Shown here: positions 1 to 8,849 of the stretch, in pieces | Layout: every line of letters begins with the position of its first letter | Numbering within the stretch: position 1 is the stretch's first letter | DNA from: ATM1 sp003577165 | GTDB lineage: Bacteria; Armatimonadota; Fimbriimonadia; Fimbriimonadales; ATM1 | DNA: 31,738 nucleotides | Direction: 5' to 3' | Assembly (NCBI GenBank): GCA_030263715.1 | Contig: SZPM01000025.1 | Coordinates: 1 to 31,738, forward strand | Translations under genes and position numbers: made by a program | Notes under the pieces: generated by a model | The model's database searches: none | Seen by the model: only the letters and a program-made list of their open reading frames with translations | Told to the model about the DNA's origin: nothing

Positions 1-1
1 G

Positions 2-331
2 CGCTGCACCACCACGGCCAACCCGTGTATCTACCGCTACCTCAGCAGCAACCCGGCTGGCGGCATGTTCGGCACTCTGCCGACGAACGCCTGGCCCGCA
101 GGAGAGGACTGGGTCCACAACAAGGGCATGCACGTCGGCTTCTCCGACACGCACGCCAAGTGGCGCCGAATGGGCGCGCAGATCACCACGGGTGGTCCCT
201 GCTCCGGTCCTCACACGGACTGGCGCGTGGACTTCTTCACGTCCTACCTCGGCACGGGCTACAGCCAGTGCTACTGGTACGACGGGTTCCATGCGTGGCT
301 GTTCCGCCCGCCGTATGACTTCGCCGACTAA
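2..331 (+). CDS. Prepilin-like H-X9-DG (DUF1559-type) protein, 3' part
   Basis: The reading frame enters from the left edge, so the N-terminus (normally a prepilin cleavage motif and one transmembrane helix) is missing. The visible 109 residues are rich in aromatic residues and Cys. They contain the block HVGFSDTHAKW, which resembles the 'H..GxNvlFxDGHVkW' end of DUF1559 proteins, with Thr replacing the Gly of D-G-H. This family consists of secreted or surface-attached prepilin-like proteins, expanded in Planctomycetes, Verrucomicrobia and Armatimonadota; their function is mostly unknown. The gene ends 39 bases before a strong hairpin. The family call rests on one motif and the overall style of the C-terminus, so it is moderately sure. 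Confidence 0.6.
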   Translation, partial: RCTTTANPCIYRYLSSNPAGGMFGTLPTNAWPAGEDWVHNKGMHVGFSDTHAKWRRMGAQITTGGPCSGPHTDWRVDFFTSYLGTGYSQCYWYDGFHAWLFRPPYDFAD

Positions 332-369
332 TCTCGGCTAAGCCTCAACGGCTTGGGGTTGGGCAATAA

Positions 370-393
370 GGGCCGGGGCATTTGCCTCGGCCC
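370..393 (+). terminator. Rho-independent-like terminator after the DUF1559-type gene
   Basis: A 10-bp stem (GGGCCGGGGC pairing with GCCTCGGCCC, one G-T pair) closes a four-base ATTT loop. It is followed by a modest T-rich stretch (GGTACTTTGTT). It lies between the stop at 331 and valS at 447, so it probably separates the two transcripts. The T-tract is weak, but the stem is strong. Confidence 0.7.
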
Positions 394-446
394 GGTACTT
401 TGTTAGGTACCATTCAAGCGCTTTCACGACAGGAAGGTGCCTTCGA

Positions 447-3098
447 ATGACGGATTCGAACCTCTCAACGCGCTATGACCCCAAACAGGTCGAGACGACC
501 TGGTACCAAAAGTGGGAATCCTCGGGCCTCTTTCGTCCTGAATATGGACGTAGAGACTCGGACCGCCCACGATACTGCATTGCGATCCCCCCACCCAACG
601 TCACGGGCAGCCTCCACATGGGCCACGCCCTCTGCTATTCCATCCAGGATGTCCTCGGACGCTGGAAACGAATGCAGGGCTTTGAAGTCCTGATTCTGCC
701 GGGAACCGACCACGCAGGAATCGCAACGCAAAAGGTCGTCGAATCTCAGTTGCGCAGCGAAGGCAAGTCTCGCCATGAACTTGGAAGGGACGCCTTCGTC
801 GAACGCGTGTGGCGTTGGAAGGAAGAATCCGGCGGGATCATCCTGCGCCAATTCAAGAGGCTGGGCTTCGCGTTCGATTGGACGCGCGAGCGGTTCACCA
901 TGGACCCCGACTACCACGACGCGGTGCTCCGCGTATTCGTGGACTGGTTCGAGCGCGGCCTGATCTACCGAGGCAAGCGAATCGTCAACTGGGACCCCGG
1001 ACTGAGGACGAGCGTCAGCGACATCGAAGTCTCCGATGAGATTCGCAACGGCAAACTCTATCACTTTCGCTATCCGTTCGCAGATGGCGACGGTTACGTA
1101 GTCATCGCGACGACGAGACCGGAGACGATGCTCGCTGACGTGGCCGTGGCGGTTCACCCTTCGGACGAGCGCTACGCGCATCTCATTGGCAGGAAGATTC
1201 GCCTGCCTCTCGTCGGCCGCATCATTCCACTCGTTGCCGACACCTATCCCGATCCCGAGTTCGGAACGGGCGCGGTGAAGGTGACGCCTGCCCACGATCC
1301 GAATGATTACGAGATCGGCGTTCGACTCGGACTCGACTTCAACGACCCCGAGCAAGTGCCTGTCTGCATTGACGAAGACGCGAAGGTCATCGCTCCCGAC
1401 ACGCAGTATCACGGCCTGGACCGATACGAAGCGCGCAAACGCATCGTCGCGGACCTCGAAGAAGCCGGACTGGTCGACCGAATCGAGGACTACGCAATCC
1501 CGCTCAAAGTCAGTGACCGAAGCGGCCAAGTCATCGAGCCGCTCCTCTCAGAACAGTGGTTCTGCTCGATGAAGCCCCTTGCGGAGGCCGCGATCCGCGC
1601 CGTCGAGGACGGCCGTATCCGCTTCACGCCGGATCGTTACAAGGATGTCTATCTTCGCTGGATGGAGAACATCCGCGACTGGTGCCTCTCGCGGCAACTC
1701 TGGTGGGGACACAGAATTCCCGTGTATTACACCGACTCCGGCGAGCCGATCGCTGCGCTCTCGAAGGAAGAAGCAGAACGCAAGGCGGGGGGGGCCGTAA
1801 CGCCGGATCCCGATGTGCTCGACACCTGGTTCTCCAGCGCGCTCTGGCCGTTTGCGACACTCGGATGGCCCGAGAAGACCGACGACCTGAACCGCTTTTA
1901 CCCAACGGACGTGCTGGTCACCGCGCGCGACATCATCTACCTGTGGGTGGCGCGAATGATCATGGACGGCCTGGACCAGGCACACGACATCCCGTTCAGA
2001 GATGTCTATGTCTACGCGACGGTGCTCACCGATGACGGAAAGCGCATGAGCAAGTCGCTTGGCACCGGTGTCGACCCTTTGGAATACATTGACCGATTCG
2101 GCGCAGACGCCATGAGGTTCAGCCTGCTCGTGCAAACGGGTTACAACCAGGAGATCCGCTTCGGCGAGAAGCGCATCGAAGAGGCGCGCAACTTCTGCAA
2201 CAAGATCTGGAACGCCAGCCGCTTTGCGCTGATGAACCTCGACGGCTACTCGCCCGAGTCCTCAACGTTACTCGAAGACGCTTCGAAACTCCTCGTTGAG
2301 GATCGCTGGATTCTCAGCCGTTTGGCGAGCTGCGCGAATTCTGTCCAAAGCGCACTCGAAACCTACAACATGATGGATGCGTGCAAAGCGCTGCACGAGT
2401 TCTTCTGGAGCGAGTTTTGCGACTGGTACATCGAGGCCAGCAAGGATCGCCTTCGCAACCCGGACCTGCGCGAGGTTCCGCAAGCCGTGATCGTACGATG
2501 CCTCGATCAATTCTGTCGCCTCATGCATCCCTTCATGCCCCACATCACCGAGGAAGTGTGGCACCAGTTGCCCGGAGTGGAACCGTCGTCATTCCTCGAT
2601 TACTCCGGATGGGCGGACGTGAGCGCAGCGACGCTGGATGCTGACGCAGAAGAAGAGATGCAGTCCAGGATCGAACTCGTGCGAGCCGCAAGAAGCCTGA
2701 GACAGGAACTCGGCGTCGCTCCACTGAAGAAGTTGGACGTGCTGTACGTGGAAGGGGGGGTCGCAGATGATTACCTCCTCCGGACGCAGGCATGGTTCAA
2801 CGAGATTCGCGAAGGAGCGCCCGCAGCGCTCCACATCAGTTCGTCCGTCGGCGGTGTGGACTTGCACCTGCCGGTCGAGGGGCTCATCGATCCCGCCAAG
2901 GAAATCGAGCGACTCTCACGCGACCTTCAGAAGCGCGAGGCGGAGCTCCTCGGCCTCCGAAACCGGCTCGACAACCCGGAGTTCGTGGCGCGCGCGAAGC
3001 CCGAGGTCGTCGAAAGGGACCGCGAGGCCGCCGAAGCCCTCGAGCGCGAGACAGATAGAATCCGGCGCAGGCTCGAAGAGTTCTCGAAGCAGGTTTAG
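447..3098 (+). CDS. valS: Valyl-tRNA synthetase
   Basis: Class I aminoacyl-tRNA synthetase that charges tRNA-Val with valine in the cytoplasm and edits mischarged threonine. At 883 residues it is the length of bacterial ValRS (about 880-950). The HIGH motif appears as HMGH at residues 57-60, preceded by PPPNVTGSL, and the KMSKS loop as RMSKS at 533-537. Between them lies the CP1 editing domain (TTRPETMLADVAVAVHP, then GTGAVKVTPAHDPNDYE). The C-terminal 70 residues form the charged coiled coil typical of ValRS. The ATG at 447 follows AGGAAGG with suitable spacing. The frame contains two long G tracts (1787-1794 and 2754-2760), each read as GGG GGG. Its stop overlaps the convergent rhodanese gene by 4 bases. 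Confidence 0.98.
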   Translation: MTDSNLSTRYDPKQVETTWYQKWESSGLFRPEYGRRDSDRPRYCIAIPPPNVTGSLHMGHALCYSIQDVLGRWKRMQGFEVLILPGTDHAGIATQKVVESQLRSEGKSRHELGRDAFVERVWRWKEESGGIILRQFKRLGFAFDWTRERFTMDPDYHDAVLRVFVDWFERGLIYRGKRIVNWDPGLRTSVSDIEVSDEIRNGKLYHFRYPFADGDGYVVIATTRPETMLADVAVAVHPSDERYAHLIGRKIRLPLVGRIIPLVADTYPDPEFGTGAVKVTPAHDPNDYEIGVRLGLDFNDPEQVPVCIDEDAKVIAPDTQYHGLDRYEARKRIVADLEEAGLVDRIEDYAIPLKVSDRSGQVIEPLLSEQWFCSMKPLAEAAIRAVEDGRIRFTPDRYKDVYLRWMENIRDWCLSRQLWWGHRIPVYYTDSGEPIAALSKEEAERKAGGAVTPDPDVLDTWFSSALWPFATLGWPEKTDDLNRFYPTDVLVTARDIIYLWVARMIMDGLDQAHDIPFRDVYVYATVLTDDGKRMSKSLGTGVDPLEYIDRFGADAMRFSLLVQTGYNQEIRFGEKRIEEARNFCNKIWNASRFALMNLDGYSPESSTLLEDASKLLVEDRWILSRLASCANSVQSALETYNMMDACKALHEFFWSEFCDWYIEASKDRLRNPDLREVPQAVIVRCLDQFCRLMHPFMPHITEEVWHQLPGVEPSSFLDYSGWADVSAATLDADAEEEMQSRIELVRAARSLRQELGVAPLKKLDVLYVEGGVADDYLLRTQAWFNEIREGAPAALHISSSVGGVDLHLPVEGLIDPAKEIERLSRDLQKREAELLGLRNRLDNPEFVARAKPEVVERDREAAEALERETDRIRRRLEEFSKQV

Positions 3099-3508
3099 GA
3101 GGGCTCCTCCTCCGTCGGGAAACCGCGGAGCATCCACTCCGTCCAGCCTCCCGCCATGCTGACCGCATCCGCAAAGCCCATCTCGAGAAGCGTCTTCGCC
3201 GCCAGGAGGCTTCGGTGCCCTCCTCCGCAGTAACACAGCACCTTCTGGCTGCGATCCTGAAGCCGCTCGTCCCGTTTGTAGTGCTCGAGATCGGCCTTCA
3301 CTTCGAGAAAGCCGCGCGGAACGTTGATCGCGCCGGGCAGATGGCCCTCGGCGAATTCGTCCGGCTCCCGGACATCGAGAAGCAGCCATCCCTCGCCCTG
3401 CACGAGGTCGTACACCTGCTCCGGGTCCACTTCCCGCACGACCCGCCTCGCTTCATTCGTGAAGTCTTCGAGCGATCTTCCCATCTTGGTCTTAGAGTAT
3501 TGCCGCAT
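3095..3508 (-). CDS. Single-domain rhodanese-like sulfurtransferase
   Basis: A 137-residue cytoplasmic protein with one rhodanese domain. Visible are the LLLDVREPDEFAEGHLPGAINVP block and the active-site loop CGGGHRS with the persulfide-forming Cys, followed by A-x-x-L-x-x-x-G-F and a MAGGWTEW end. Such proteins carry sulfane sulfur for tRNA thiolation, cofactor synthesis or detoxification; the actual partner is not visible here. The start at 3508 lies 17 bases inside the comEC frame and has GGAGGA only two to three bases upstream. An alternative Met at 3484 has no ribosome-binding site. It is the last gene of the recF-dciA-comEC run and meets valS tail to tail with a 4-base overlap. Confidence 0.88.
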   Translation of the reverse strand: MRQYSKTKMGRSLEDFTNEARRVVREVDPEQVYDLVQGEGWLLLDVREPDEFAEGHLPGAINVPRGFLEVKADLEHYKRDERLQDRSQKVLCYCGGGHRSLLAAKTLLEMGFADAVSMAGGWTEWMLRGFPTEEEPS

Positions 3509-4961
3509 CGTCCTCCGGAACGGCCGGCCGCGGCTCCCCGCTCAGCAGAAACGGAATTGCGCCCAGTCCCGCAGCGACCGCCGAAGGGATCGGCGCGAAC
3601 TCCAACGCGGCGCCCGGAGCGTTTCCTACAACTTCGTTCACGCTCCTCATCCACACCACTCCGAAGTGCGTGACGCCCTCCGCGAGCGCAGAGGCCGGCT
3701 CGGAGAACGCGAACGCCGCAACCGAGAGCACCTCGCCAATGTATATCACCGGCACGGCGAACGCCGTCAGGCCGTTGGCGAGCGGAGACACGACTGAAAC
3801 CATGCCGAAATGTGTGGCGACGACCGGAGCGGTAAACATGTGCGCGATCAGCGTAGTGCCGAGAACTCCGATTCCGGCCGTCAGCCCCCAACGCGCCACG
3901 CTCGATCGGAGACCCGAGGTTCGCTTCTTCGCCCAATGAAAGAGCCGCGGCGAGAAAAGCACCAAGCCGGTTACGGCCATGAAACTGAGTTGGAATCCGG
4001 CATCGAACGCAGACCCGGGTTCGCATAGCAGGTACACGATGCCCGCAAGAGCAATCGAGGACAAACCGTCCGGCGTGCGGAGCGCCAGAGTCGAGACCAG
4101 ATACGCCGCTGCCATCAGCGATGCCCGAACGATAGACGGCTTGTAGCCGACCGCCATGCAGTACGCGGCTAACACGAAGAGAACAAGGGTCACCTGAATG
4201 GACCGAGGGATCGGCAGGCGGGTGAGAACCAGGAACAGGCCCGCCGCCAACACCATCACGTTGTAGCCGCTCGCCGCGAGGAGGTGAAGAGTCCCGGCCC
4301 GACGCATCGCTTCGATCAACCCCTCATCGACCAGTGCCTGCTGACCTGTCAGGACGGCCATCGCGACGCCGGCGTCCTGCCGCCCCATATGCCGACTCAG
4401 CCGATCCCAGGTCGCGTACCTCCACGCGGCTGCCATCCCGCCCATCGAGTGATTCGCCTCGACCACCTCGAAACTCCCGGACCAAACCACGCTCATCTTC
4501 TCATTGACGCCGTGGGTTAGCCAATATCGGTCGAAGGGGTCCCCATCCTTCGACCGTGAGGGCAGGATCCCCTGCAGTTCGCCGCGGACCCGCACGTAAT
4601 CGCCCAGCGCAACGTGCCGGTCCCACGGGATATAAACCAGCACCTTGTATTTCCCGGAGTCCACGACGATGCGCTGAGCCCTCTGCCCCATCGTCGGTGA
4701 TCCGATTACTCTTCCCTCGATGACGCGGTCCGGCGCCGTTATCGGATAGGGAAGTTCTCCTCCCCACATCGCCCGCCAAAACCCAAGCAGCAGTAGGGCG
4801 GCGTTCAGAAAAGGCCATCGCCTGCCTGTCCATATTCCCAAAAGAGAAATGGTCCAATACCACGGTGAGAATCTGGAGAGCGCCGCTCCCAGAAATGTTG
4901 GAAAACAGGCGACGAGTGGTCTAAGCAAGAAGTGCCGATAGCGCTCCTCGAATCTCTGCAC
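3492..4961 (-). CDS. comEC: ComEC/Rec2-family DNA-uptake channel protein, short form
   Basis: A polytopic membrane protein that in transformable bacteria carries single-stranded DNA across the inner membrane. After one or two N-terminal hydrophobic segments comes an OB-like DUF4131 part (VIEGRVIGSP ... YVRVRGEL ... PFDRYWLTHGV). The Competence domain follows, with LHLLAASGYNV in place of the usual HLLAISGLHV, KPSIVRASLMA, and FDAGFQLSFMAV, with many transmembrane helices. The frame stays open back to 5075, but that would overlap dciA by 103 bases. The GTG at 4961, with AGAGGG upstream and 11 bases after the dciA stop, is preferred and gives 489 residues. The C-terminal metallo-beta-lactamase domain of full-length ComEC is absent. 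Confidence 0.87.
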   Translation of the reverse strand: MQRFEERYRHFLLRPLVACFPTFLGAALSRFSPWYWTISLLGIWTGRRWPFLNAALLLLGFWRAMWGGELPYPITAPDRVIEGRVIGSPTMGQRAQRIVVDSGKYKVLVYIPWDRHVALGDYVRVRGELQGILPSRSKDGDPFDRYWLTHGVNEKMSVVWSGSFEVVEANHSMGGMAAAWRYATWDRLSRHMGRQDAGVAMAVLTGQQALVDEGLIEAMRRAGTLHLLAASGYNVMVLAAGLFLVLTRLPIPRSIQVTLVLFVLAAYCMAVGYKPSIVRASLMAAAYLVSTLALRTPDGLSSIALAGIVYLLCEPGSAFDAGFQLSFMAVTGLVLFSPRLFHWAKKRTSGLRSSVARWGLTAGIGVLGTTLIAHMFTAPVVATHFGMVSVVSPLANGLTAFAVPVIYIGEVLSVAAFAFSEPASALAEGVTHFGVVWMRSVNEVVGNAPGAALEFAPIPSAVAAGLGAIPFLLSGEPRPAVPEDDAAIL

Positions 4962-4972
4962 GCACCGTCCCT

Positions 4973-5431
4973 CTATTCGTCTAAGTTCTCTCGAATGCTC
5001 CGCATTTTCGTGAAAACGGAATCCAGCACCCTTTTTAACTCTTCGTGCTCTACATTCACCGAGACAGGTTTGCACGCGACTTCCCGCTTCCTCTCCTTCT
5101 GCGCAGCAGACGAATCAGAAGGCTCCTTTCGCGAGCGAGCGTTCACGATGCGAAGGGATGTGAAAAGCTCTTCACCCGCTGCTTCATTGAGCCTCTGCAG
5201 GATCGCATCCGCACGCAACCGAATCTCCTGCGCCCACACGCTCGACAACGTTGAAATGCACAGCTCTCCTCTTTCAAATCTTTCCGGAGCAGTCCTCGCG
5301 CCGATGACTTCACCCACAATCTCCTTCCACCGCTTCATCACCGAGATCGCCCTCGCCGTTCGAATGAGTTCAGAACGACCAACAGCCACGCCAAGCAAGT
5401 TCGCAAGCAGATCCGGTTCTGTGCGCTTCAC
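4973..5431 (-). CDS. DciA-like (DUF721) protein
   Basis: A 152-residue protein whose first 90 residues match the DUF721/DciA pattern: a W-K-E-I-V-G block, APERFERGELCI, then SSVWAQEIRLRADAILQRLNE. DciA is the helicase-handling protein that replaces DnaC-type loaders in most bacteria and acts on DnaB at replication start. The C-terminal third is charged and likely flexible. Its ATG overlaps the recF stop by 4 bases (ATGA), so the two are translationally coupled; recF next to DUF721 is a classical arrangement near origins in several phyla. The family call is good; the role in helicase loading is inferred. Confidence 0.82.
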   Translation of the reverse strand: MKRTEPDLLANLLGVAVGRSELIRTARAISVMKRWKEIVGEVIGARTAPERFERGELCISTLSSVWAQEIRLRADAILQRLNEAAGEELFTSLRIVNARSRKEPSDSSAAQKERKREVACKPVSVNVEHEELKRVLDSVFTKMRSIRENLDE

Positions 5432-6537
5432 GTCTCTATCACCCGTCCTGCATCGATCTTATATCGTGCTGGCGGCTCGGAGAAGTCGGACTCCACCGCG
5501 TGGTAGTCCGTACAAGTAATCACGACTTGCCCATACTGCGCAGCCCCTTCCAACACTTGGTGCCTGCGGCTTGAGTCCAGATCGCTCAAGATGTCATCCA
5601 AGAGGACCAGCGGGATCACCCCGACGTCGCGAATCCAGTGCTTGACCTGCGCCAACTTTACAGCCAGCACCGCAGTCCGCTGTTGGCCCTGGCTGCCAAA
5701 CTTCGCAGCAGATCTGCCCGACAACTCGAGAACTAAGTCGTCGCGATGCGGTCCGATGGATGTTGCGCCCAGTATAAGATCTCGATGAAAACTTATGCGA
5801 AACGCGTCCAGGAAGTCCTTCTCCTCCACGCAATCATCGCCCGGTCGGTACCGAATCTGCAGGTCCTCTGCGCCCCCGCTCAGCCGCGCGTGCTCCTCTG
5901 CCGCGAAGGGCGAAAGCGACATCACGTACTCGGTCCGAAGCCTTCGGACGCGCGCGGCCGAGGGAGCCATCCGTAGGTTCCAAGCCTCCAAGTCCTGACG
6001 CCCGCTCCCTCCCTCTTTGAGGGCTTTGAGCACAGCGTTCCGCTGCTTGAGCAATCGCCGATACTCGAGAATCGCCGCAAGATAGCCAGCGTTAATCTGA
6101 CTGAGATCGTTGTCTAAAAATCTCCGCCTGTCGTTCGGCTCGCCCGTCACAAGGACCATGTCGAGAGTGGAAAAACAAACGCTCGGGAGACGTCCGATGA
6201 GATCCTGAACTCGCGGCAGGTTTGTCGCCCCTACTCGAGCGGTGCGCCTTCCGCGTGTGGGCAAGATTAGGCCGATTTCCTGTCCAGAATCCGCAAACAC
6301 TGCCGACACCTCAGCCGCATCAGCGCCGTACTGGACCAACTCGTTGGACGCTGCCCCACGAAAAGATCGAGTGGAAGCCAGCAGATAAATCGCTTCGAGC
6401 AGATTCGACTTGCCCTGTCCGTTAGCTCCCCAGATCAGATTTAGCTTCGGTGAGAGTTCAACTCTTGCCTCCCCATAGTTCCGAAATCGCTTTAGCGCGA
6501 TCGTGGCGAGAGCGGGTTTCGACACTACGCTATGCAC
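5428..6537 (-). CDS. recF: DNA replication and repair protein RecF
   Basis: An SMC/ABC-type ATPase that works with RecO and RecR to load RecA at gaps. At 369 residues it has the usual length. Walker A is GANGQGKS at residues 37-44. The signature motif is SQGQQRTAVLAVKLA and Walker B is PLVLLDDILSDLD, followed by the D-loop and the QVVITCTD strand. The start is GTG at 6537 with GAAGG seven bases upstream. It heads a minus-strand run recF, dciA-like, comEC, rhodanese, with 4-base to 11-base junctions. The dnaA, dnaN and gyrB genes that often flank recF are not adjacent here. Confidence 0.96.
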   Translation of the reverse strand: MHSVVSKPALATIALKRFRNYGEARVELSPKLNLIWGANGQGKSNLLEAIYLLASTRSFRGAASNELVQYGADAAEVSAVFADSGQEIGLILPTRGRRTARVGATNLPRVQDLIGRLPSVCFSTLDMVLVTGEPNDRRRFLDNDLSQINAGYLAAILEYRRLLKQRNAVLKALKEGGSGRQDLEAWNLRMAPSAARVRRLRTEYVMSLSPFAAEEHARLSGGAEDLQIRYRPGDDCVEEKDFLDAFRISFHRDLILGATSIGPHRDDLVLELSGRSAAKFGSQGQQRTAVLAVKLAQVKHWIRDVGVIPLVLLDDILSDLDSSRRHQVLEGAAQYGQVVITCTDYHAVESDFSEPPARYKIDAGRVIET

Positions 6538-6598
6538 GGGATGCCTTCAAACAAGAGAATGTCTTAGAGTTATTGTTCTTATTAGGTGATTCGCGATT

Positions 6599-6755
6599 GG
6601 TGGAAAACTGGGGCTGCCGAGCACAGATTTCCCGCGTACCCTCTATGGATAAGCTGTTGAATGCGAATGGGAATCCGAGGGACAAAGGACGCAGATGTTC
6701 GACACCCCGGAGTCCTGCGATATCTGCCAACACGTTGCCCAGTCGGTTTTCCATA
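6599..6755. other. Degenerate DnaA-box-like words upstream of recF
   Basis: The 221-base gap between recF and the RDD gene carries TATGGATAA at 6644-6652 (8 of 9 to the inverse consensus TGTGGATAA), TTTTCCATA at 6747-6755 (7 of 9 to TTATCCACA) and GGTGGAAAA at 6599-6607 (7 of 9). The stretch 6560-6600 is locally AT-rich. These words could be DnaA contacts near recF, but such near-matches also occur by chance, and no classical box is perfect. Confidence 0.22.
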
Positions 6756-6758
6756 GAC

Positions 6759-7508
6759 TTATAACAGACCGTGTCGTCTTGCGTACTTCATGACGACCGC
6801 CTCCATGAGGTACACGGGGTGCACGCCGGCATAGGTGGGAATGGAGTAACGGTTGGCGACAGGCTGCCAGACATCCCTCGTGAGGCGGGCCTGAACGTTC
6901 GACGGAAGTTCCGGGTACCGGTCGCAGAGGGTCTTGATCGCTAGGTACTCCTCGGCGGTCATGCCCCGGAGGTCGCCGACGAGTCCCTCAAGAGGGTGCT
7001 CGAAGTCCGACAAGCCCGATGACAGAGGTACGGCGTCCACGTTCCGCCTTTCGTGCACCACGATGGTGTTGGCAGCGATGTCCCCTAGCCTTTGCGCCCT
7101 GGGCGACAGGAAGAGCAGGATGATGTCGATCGCCATGAGCACGGGAAGCAGCAGGTCACCGAGGCGAAGCACGCTTCGAACGGCCGCTGCGCCGAGCGTT
7201 ACCGGCGACCCATCCGCCATTCGGACTCGGATTCCCATCAGCTTCTTGCCCACCGTCTGCCCGTTCCAAACCGATTCGAGGAGGATCGAGTAGCCGGCAA
7301 TGACGAACAGCACTACGAGGAGAAAAATCAGCATGGCCATGCCGGCCGAGGCAGGCATGATGGCGGTGGACAGGAACGCGCCAGACATCAGGAGGATGAC
7401 CATCACGACCGCGTCGATGAATGCGGCGAAAATTCGTGACCCAATTCCGGCCAGCCGGAACTCTACGGCCACCTTCTCCGGCGTGACGATGGAGTACTCT
7501 GACGGCAC
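6759..7508 (-). CDS. RDD-family integral membrane protein
   Basis: A 249-residue membrane protein of unknown biochemical role. The RDD domain is clear: EFRLAGIGSRIFAAFID leads into the first helix, a second hydrophobic segment follows, then GQTVGKKLMGIRV, a third helix, and PRAQRLGDIAANTIVV. The C-terminal 80 residues are soluble. The frame is open much farther upstream (to 8075), but that part lies entirely within the opposite DUF58 gene. The GTG at 7508, which gives VPSEYSIVTPEKVAVEF like other family members, is preferred although its ribosome-binding site is weak. It is divergent from the DUF58 gene with only 30 bases between starts. RDD and DUF58 genes are often neighbours in MoxR-type clusters, but no MoxR gene is visible here. 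Confidence 0.82.
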   Translation of the reverse strand: MPSEYSIVTPEKVAVEFRLAGIGSRIFAAFIDAVVMVILLMSGAFLSTAIMPASAGMAMLIFLLVVLFVIAGYSILLESVWNGQTVGKKLMGIRVRMADGSPVTLGAAAVRSVLRLGDLLLPVLMAIDIILLFLSPRAQRLGDIAANTIVVHERRNVDAVPLSSGLSDFEHPLEGLVGDLRGMTAEEYLAIKTLCDRYPELPSNVQARLTRDVWQPVANRYSIPTYAGVHPVYLMEAVVMKYARRHGLL

Positions 7509-7538
7509 CGCAGCGAGCGTACCTGACGGGATTTCGCC

Positions 7539-8849
7539 ATGGTTTTGCGACCGACGTTCTTCCTTCTTGCCGCAGTCGGGCCCCTCATGGCCTTGGGTGG
7601 TTACGCGTCTCCCGTGCTTTTGCAGTTCGTTTGGCCTTGGCAGATTCTGATCATCGCCCTGGCGATCGCCAGTTATGCCATGGCCGGCAAGGCGGAGAAC
7701 CTTGTCGTCGAAAGGAAATTCGATCGCGTTCTTAGCGTTCGTGAGAGAAACCTGGTTCGTGTCGTTCTCACGAACGACGGAGACGACGAGATCGCATTCA
7801 CATTCCGAGATGAAGTCCCGCCGGAATTCGATGCCGAGGAGAACGAGTTCGAAGTTCGCTTGTTGCCGGGTGAACGGCGTGAGTACCGTTATCACGTCAC
7901 GCCTGTGAGGAGAGGGGACTTCTTCTTCCTGGACTCGTTTGTGCGGATCAATGGTCCTCTGCATCTCGCGGCTCGAGTGGTGCGGATGGACACAAAGGAG
8001 ATCGTTCGTGTGTATCCAAACGTTCTCGCGCTGAGAAAGTTCGACCTTCTGAAGCAGCGCGGCCACCTTCGCCAAATTGGAATCCGTCGCTCACGACTCA
8101 AAGGAGTGGGCACGGACTTTGAGAGTTTGCGCGAATATGTCAGCGGTGACGACATCCGGAAGGTGGAGTGGAAGGCGACGGCGCGCCGCCACAGGTTGAT
8201 GGTCAAAGAGTATGAGGCAGAGCGCAATCAATCCATTGTGATCGTTCTGGACTACGGCCGGTTGATGATGGCCGAGGTCGAAGGCGTCGTCAAACTGGAC
8301 CTCGTGCTGGATGCAGCGCTGATGCTCGGAAATGCCGCAGCCAACGCGAACGATATGTTGGGACTGCTCGTCCACGCAGATCGCCTGGAGAAGTGGCTCC
8401 CGCCCGCCCGCGGCCGAGCGCAAGTGGGGCGCGTCATCGAAGCGCTTCATGCTCTGCAAGCTGTCGAGGAGGAGCCCGACCTGCGAGGCGCAATGGACTA
8501 CTTAGGCTCACGTTGGAAGCGACGCAGCCTCGTCGTGGTCTTTACCGAAATCGAAAGCGTAGACACAGCCAAGGATTTGCTGGCAACCTTGTCGCCGTTG
8601 GCACGCCGGCACCTCTGCCTCGTCGTTACCGTCGCGGACCCAAAGCATCGCTCGATGCTCAACCCGGCGGGAGAGACTCTTTACGACGAATTCATCCGCG
8701 CCTCCGCCCGCCTCTACCAGGAAGAGCGTGACGAGGCCAAGCGCCTCCTGAATGCGGGGGGGGTGAAGACGTTAGACTCCGAACCCCAAGACCTGGCCGC
8801 CGACCTCGTCAACTTTTACATGGACGTCAAGGCAACCGCTGCGCTCTAA
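7539..8849 (+). CDS. DUF58-domain protein (von Willebrand A-like)
   Basis: A 436-residue protein. Two N-terminal hydrophobic segments (residues about 5-50) are followed by a beta-rich part. The DUF58 signature is GTDFESLREYVSGDDIRKVEWKATARRHRLMVKEYE (written here only as two ends: GTDFESLREY and WKATARR). The C-terminus is vWA-like, with the metal-site-like SIVIVLDYGR and a SLVVVFTEI strand. Family members act with MoxR ATPases in envelope maintenance or protein assembly; no MoxR gene is in this window. The start MVLRPTFFLL places the first helix at the N-terminus as expected. An 8-G tract lies at 8756-8763. The stop overlaps the convergent gene ending at 8846. Confidence 0.87.
   Translation: MVLRPTFFLLAAVGPLMALGGYASPVLLQFVWPWQILIIALAIASYAMAGKAENLVVERKFDRVLSVRERNLVRVVLTNDGDDEIAFTFRDEVPPEFDAEENEFEVRLLPGERREYRYHVTPVRRGDFFFLDSFVRINGPLHLAARVVRMDTKEIVRVYPNVLALRKFDLLKQRGHLRQIGIRRSRLKGVGTDFESLREYVSGDDIRKVEWKATARRHRLMVKEYEAERNQSIVIVLDYGRLMMAEVEGVVKLDLVLDAALMLGNAAANANDMLGLLVHADRLEKWLPPARGRAQVGRVIEALHALQAVEEEPDLRGAMDYLGSRWKRRSLVVVFTEIESVDTAKDLLATLSPLARRHLCLVVTVADPKHRSMLNPAGETLYDEFIRASARLYQEERDEAKRLLNAGGVKTLDSEPQDLAADLVNFYMDVKATAAL

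Noticed and set aside
465..1529. Long minus-strand frame opposite valS.
   Set aside because: It is a shadow of the high-GC valS frame; it has no recognised domain and no ribosome-binding site.
6530..6754. A 74-codon minus-strand frame between the RDD gene and recF.
   Set aside because: It overlaps the recF start region, has no recognised features and no good ribosome-binding site; the stretch fits better as intergenic DNA.
7509..8075. N-terminal extension of the RDD protein frame up to 8075.
   Set aside because: It lies wholly within the well-supported DUF58 gene on the other strand, lacks family features, and the RDD family starts near 7508.
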